From the NCBI RefSeq assembly GCF_014773265.1, contig NZ_JACWMY010000002.1, forward strand, positions 186,001-250,000: 64,000 bases of DNA, in the 5' to 3' direction. Positions 61,978 through 64,000 of the stretch are shown one piece after another. Both the position numbers and the translations under genes were made by a program. Source of the DNA: Mucilaginibacter pankratovii (GTDB lineage: Bacteria > Bacteroidota > Bacteroidia > Sphingobacteriales > Sphingobacteriaceae). Under the pieces are notes generated by a model. It was given only the letters and a program-made list of their open reading frames with translations. It made no database searches and was not told the DNA's origin. Within the stretch, counting starts at the first letter, position 1, and every line of letters starts with the position of its first letter.

Positions 61978-62035
61978 ATCTCTATAACCGGCCGCGATTC
62001 ATACAACATCTTGTAATAGAAATAGCCGTACAAAA

Positions 62036-62067
62036 AGAACGCCTCACCCTGATCAGTGAGGCGTTCT
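62036..62067. terminator. Bidirectional terminator between DUF6520 and SusD genes
   Basis: AGAACGCCTCAC (62036-62047) and GTGAGGCGTTCT (62056-62067), perfect 12-bp stem, 8-base loop. On the minus strand it is followed by TTTTTGTACGG. It lies between the two convergent stops. Confidence 0.85.
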
Positions 62068-62071
62068 CTAT

Positions 62072-63454
62072 TTACCTTGGATTTTGAGCGATACCACTTG
62101 TATTGATCTCGTTTTCGGGTATAGGAAAAAGGTAACGTAGCGAATTTGGTAATAGCGTGTATTCGCTTCCGCCAATGTTACGTTTGAGCGTTACTGCGAA
62201 CCTGCCGTCTTGGTTCAGCCGGCGCAGGTCCGACCAGCGGGTTCCTCTGCCCGGCAGTTCCTTTCTTCTTTCGGTTAATATGGCATTGAGCAGTTGTTCG
62301 GGGTCTGTGATAGTTACCGGCGAAAAAGTCCCTGTTTGATAACGTTTGCTTTGTAGTGTGTTCAGGTCTTTCAGCGCATCGGTGATTTTGTTCGTGCGCG
62401 CATTAGCCTCAGCCCGTGTCAGGTAGATTTCATCGGTTGCAAGTCCCGCGAATAGTCCGTAAGAAAAGACGTCTCCTGTATAATTTCCTTTAAAATTACG
62501 GTCCGGCCCGCTTTGATCGATTAATATCTTTTTTCGCAGATCATTGGCGGCATAGCTGCCTGCCAGTTCTTTGTTAATCACGGTAGAGGGCAGAAAGTAA
62601 AAGGAATATAAACTGGCCGTATAGAATAATACCTCCGGGTTGCCGCCTTGAATACTTGCCGGTAGCGGTGCACCGGAGGACGGGTCCAGATCATTATAAT
62701 CCAATAATTTGTTATTGCCTTTCAGGCAATCTTCAGCCGCCGCAGCGGCCTGCCCGTATTGCTGCATAGTCAGGTAAGCCCTCGCCAGTAAAGCATAGGC
62801 GGCCGCTTGGTTTGGCCTGGTCGGCATACTGGTTGTTACCGGTAACAGTCCCGCCGCGGTTTTCACGTCATCGGTCAACTGCCGGTAAGCTTCTGCCACG
62901 GTTCCGCGCCCGGGCCGGTTATTGACATTTGGGGTAAGCGGAACGGGCACGCCGGGATCAGTTGCCGCTGTTGCGGGGTTATAGGGTTTGGCGAATAATT
63001 GCAGCAACTGGTAGAGCGCAAAGCTCCGGTAAAACAGGGCGCTGCCCTTTAGTTGCTTTGCCTGGGTGCTGGTCTGCTCCAGGCTTTTCAGCCCGTCCAG
63101 CACCACGTTCGCGTAAAAGATCTGCTGATATGGCGTATCCCAGTCGGGCGTAACCGCAAAGCCTTCATAAACGTCCGATGCCCACAGGAAGGCATTTTTC
63201 TCCAGGGGAACTTCTACCTGGTCAAGTCCGTCTGCTGTATTATCGAAGTCATCAGATGCGATGACGGTCATTCCGGGGGCGCTGTTCATGGTGGTACTGT
63301 TATCCAATAAAGCCTGAAAATCGCTGAGCGTGGTCGGCACCAGAACGGATTGATTTGGTTTTTTATCCAGGAACTCTTTTTGGCAGGAAGTAAGGCCGAG
63401 GGTCACAATCAGGATCAATATGACGCCGATCAGGATATAGATGCTATATTTCAT
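62072..63454 (-). CDS. SusD/RagB family lipoprotein
   Basis: 460 aa. Signal peptide with lipobox LVTLGLTSCQKEF. The start of the mature protein, LDKKPNQSVLVPTTLSDFQALLDNS, is a SusD N-terminus; helical repeats follow (GSALFYRSFALYQLLQLFAKPYN, AAAYALLARAYLTMQQYGQA, YLTRAEANARTNKITDALKDLN) and the C-terminal ILTERRKELPGRGTRWSDLRRL is the family hallmark. SusD proteins bind glycans or peptides at the cell surface and form a lid over the SusC receptor. The SusC gene lies directly upstream, 6 bases away. Confidence 0.95.
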   Translation of the reverse strand: MKYSIYILIGVILILIVTLGLTSCQKEFLDKKPNQSVLVPTTLSDFQALLDNSTTMNSAPGMTVIASDDFDNTADGLDQVEVPLEKNAFLWASDVYEGFAVTPDWDTPYQQIFYANVVLDGLKSLEQTSTQAKQLKGSALFYRSFALYQLLQLFAKPYNPATAATDPGVPVPLTPNVNNRPGRGTVAEAYRQLTDDVKTAAGLLPVTTSMPTRPNQAAAYALLARAYLTMQQYGQAAAAAEDCLKGNNKLLDYNDLDPSSGAPLPASIQGGNPEVLFYTASLYSFYFLPSTVINKELAGSYAANDLRKKILIDQSGPDRNFKGNYTGDVFSYGLFAGLATDEIYLTRAEANARTNKITDALKDLNTLQSKRYQTGTFSPVTITDPEQLLNAILTERRKELPGRGTRWSDLRRLNQDGRFAVTLKRNIGGSEYTLLPNSLRYLFPIPENEINTSGIAQNPR

Positions 63455-63460
63455 TTGCTT

Positions 63461-64000
63461 TTATTTAAGGGTTAAACTGATACCGGCTGATAAAGCGAAC
63501 GGTGGTGCCTGATAAGCCCAGTCCGGATCAATATTCAGTTTCGTCGCTTTCCAGATCAGGCCGATGTTATTGGCGTACAGGAATACTTCGGCATGGCTTG
63601 CCCAGCATCTCGTAAAGTTGATTCCCGGTTGCCAGGATAGCCTCGCATCCTGCAACCGGATGTGGTCACCTTTTTCCACCAGTGTTGATGAATAGGAATA
63701 GAACAGGTCGCGGCCATTGTTACGGCTCTGCGGAGCCGAAGGCACATTCGTTTTCGTTTCGTCACCGGGTACTAGCCAGCGCCGTGCGTAATCTCCATTG
63801 CCATTGCTTAGTCCCATATCGCTGCCATAAATGATTGAGTTCATCCGGAAATAATAACCGAAGCGGTAACTGACCGAAGCGGAAAGTGTGATTTGCTTCC
63901 AGCGTACCGTATTACGCCAGGCACCGAACCATGTGGGACGTGCAGGGCCATGATAGATGACCTGTTCGTCGGGCGTATTGCCTAAAATGGTGCTGTAGTT
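63461..64000 (-). CDS. SusC/RagA TonB-linked receptor, 3' part
   Basis: Only the last 179 codons are in the window; the frame is open to the right edge (no stop between 63844 and 64000), so the gene continues beyond. The last segment (HAEVFLYANNIGLIWKATKLN, IDPDWAYQAPPFALSAGISLTLK) is the typical SusC C-terminus, with the alternating barrel strands and final ISLTLK. Partner of the SusD gene. Confidence 0.93.
   Translation of the reverse strand, partial: NYSTILGNTPDEQVIYHGPARPTWFGAWRNTVRWKQITLSASVSYRFGYYFRMNSIIYGSDMGLSNGNGDYARRWLVPGDETKTNVPSAPQSRNNGRDLFYSYSSTLVEKGDHIRLQDARLSWQPGINFTRCWASHAEVFLYANNIGLIWKATKLNIDPDWAYQAPPFALSAGISLTLK

Overview
The window looks like chromosomal DNA of a Bacteroidota species, most likely Sphingobacteriaceae (Mucilaginibacter/Pedobacter-like). 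The signs are SusC/SusD, TonB receptor + DUF4249, DUF5686, LytTR two-component proteins, a DUF6520 peptide, Bacteroidetes-type conjugative transposon genes (TraE-TraM, MobA/MobB, RteC), and starts that mostly lack Shine-Dalgarno sequences. No rRNA, tRNA or CRISPR array was seen.

Left part (1-21.2 kb), resident-looking chromosome. Almost all genes are on the minus strand: a TonB receptor/DUF4249 operon (85-3205), a LytTR protein whose 3' end looks frameshifted (3353-4117), a thioredoxin-DUF4266-DUF3570-ApbE operon likely tied to protein flavinylation (5247-8169), and a long export operon of DUF6268 protein, YceI, TolC, HlyD-like adaptor, MacB-like permease, ATPase, DUF5686 protein and small genes (18054 down to 9267). 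A LytS/LytTR pair (18441-20212) and a divergent TetR gene (20536-21186) follow. The main finding here is a direct repeat (TTTGCTATA, 12 bases, TTTGGTATA; 21 bp start to start) found six times, in the same orientation, upstream of six transcription units including both LytTR genes. Size and spacing fit a LytTR response-regulator site, so the block looks like one local regulon.

Middle part (about 21.4-60.3 kb), a conjugative transposon-like element. It runs: HTH protein, ParA, an iteron-like repeat, a dyad that may be oriT, MobA/MobB, a TraG-type coupling protein; then cargo (a 2358-aa RHS/SpvB/FG-GAP protein, an orphan protein, an outer-membrane protein, a PHP phosphoesterase, a membrane protein); then the transfer operon on the minus strand (TraE, F, G, three tandem TraI-like proteins, J, K, L, M, a DUF3945-like protein); then a second cargo block; then RteC with an alpha-oxoamine-synthase-type PLP enzyme. 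No integrase and no TraN were found, so the element is either partial or continues outside the window.

The second cargo block (49664-58034) is the best candidate for an undescribed system. It has a 2132-aa protein that appears to join an N-terminal GHKL ATPase, two phosphoribosyltransferase-like regions, CxxC pairs, a GAF-like region and a C-terminal histidine-kinase-like module. Overlapping it is an insertion-bearing receiver-domain protein, then a three-helix membrane protein, and a small DUF6922-like protein is transcribed divergently. The architecture suggests phosphorelay-style sensing with a membrane effector, but function is inference.

Right part (60.4-64 kb): a Crp/Fnr regulator with a rare strong Shine-Dalgarno, a MauE/DoxX-like membrane protein, a DUF6520 peptide, SusD, and the 3' end of a SusC gene cut by the window edge.
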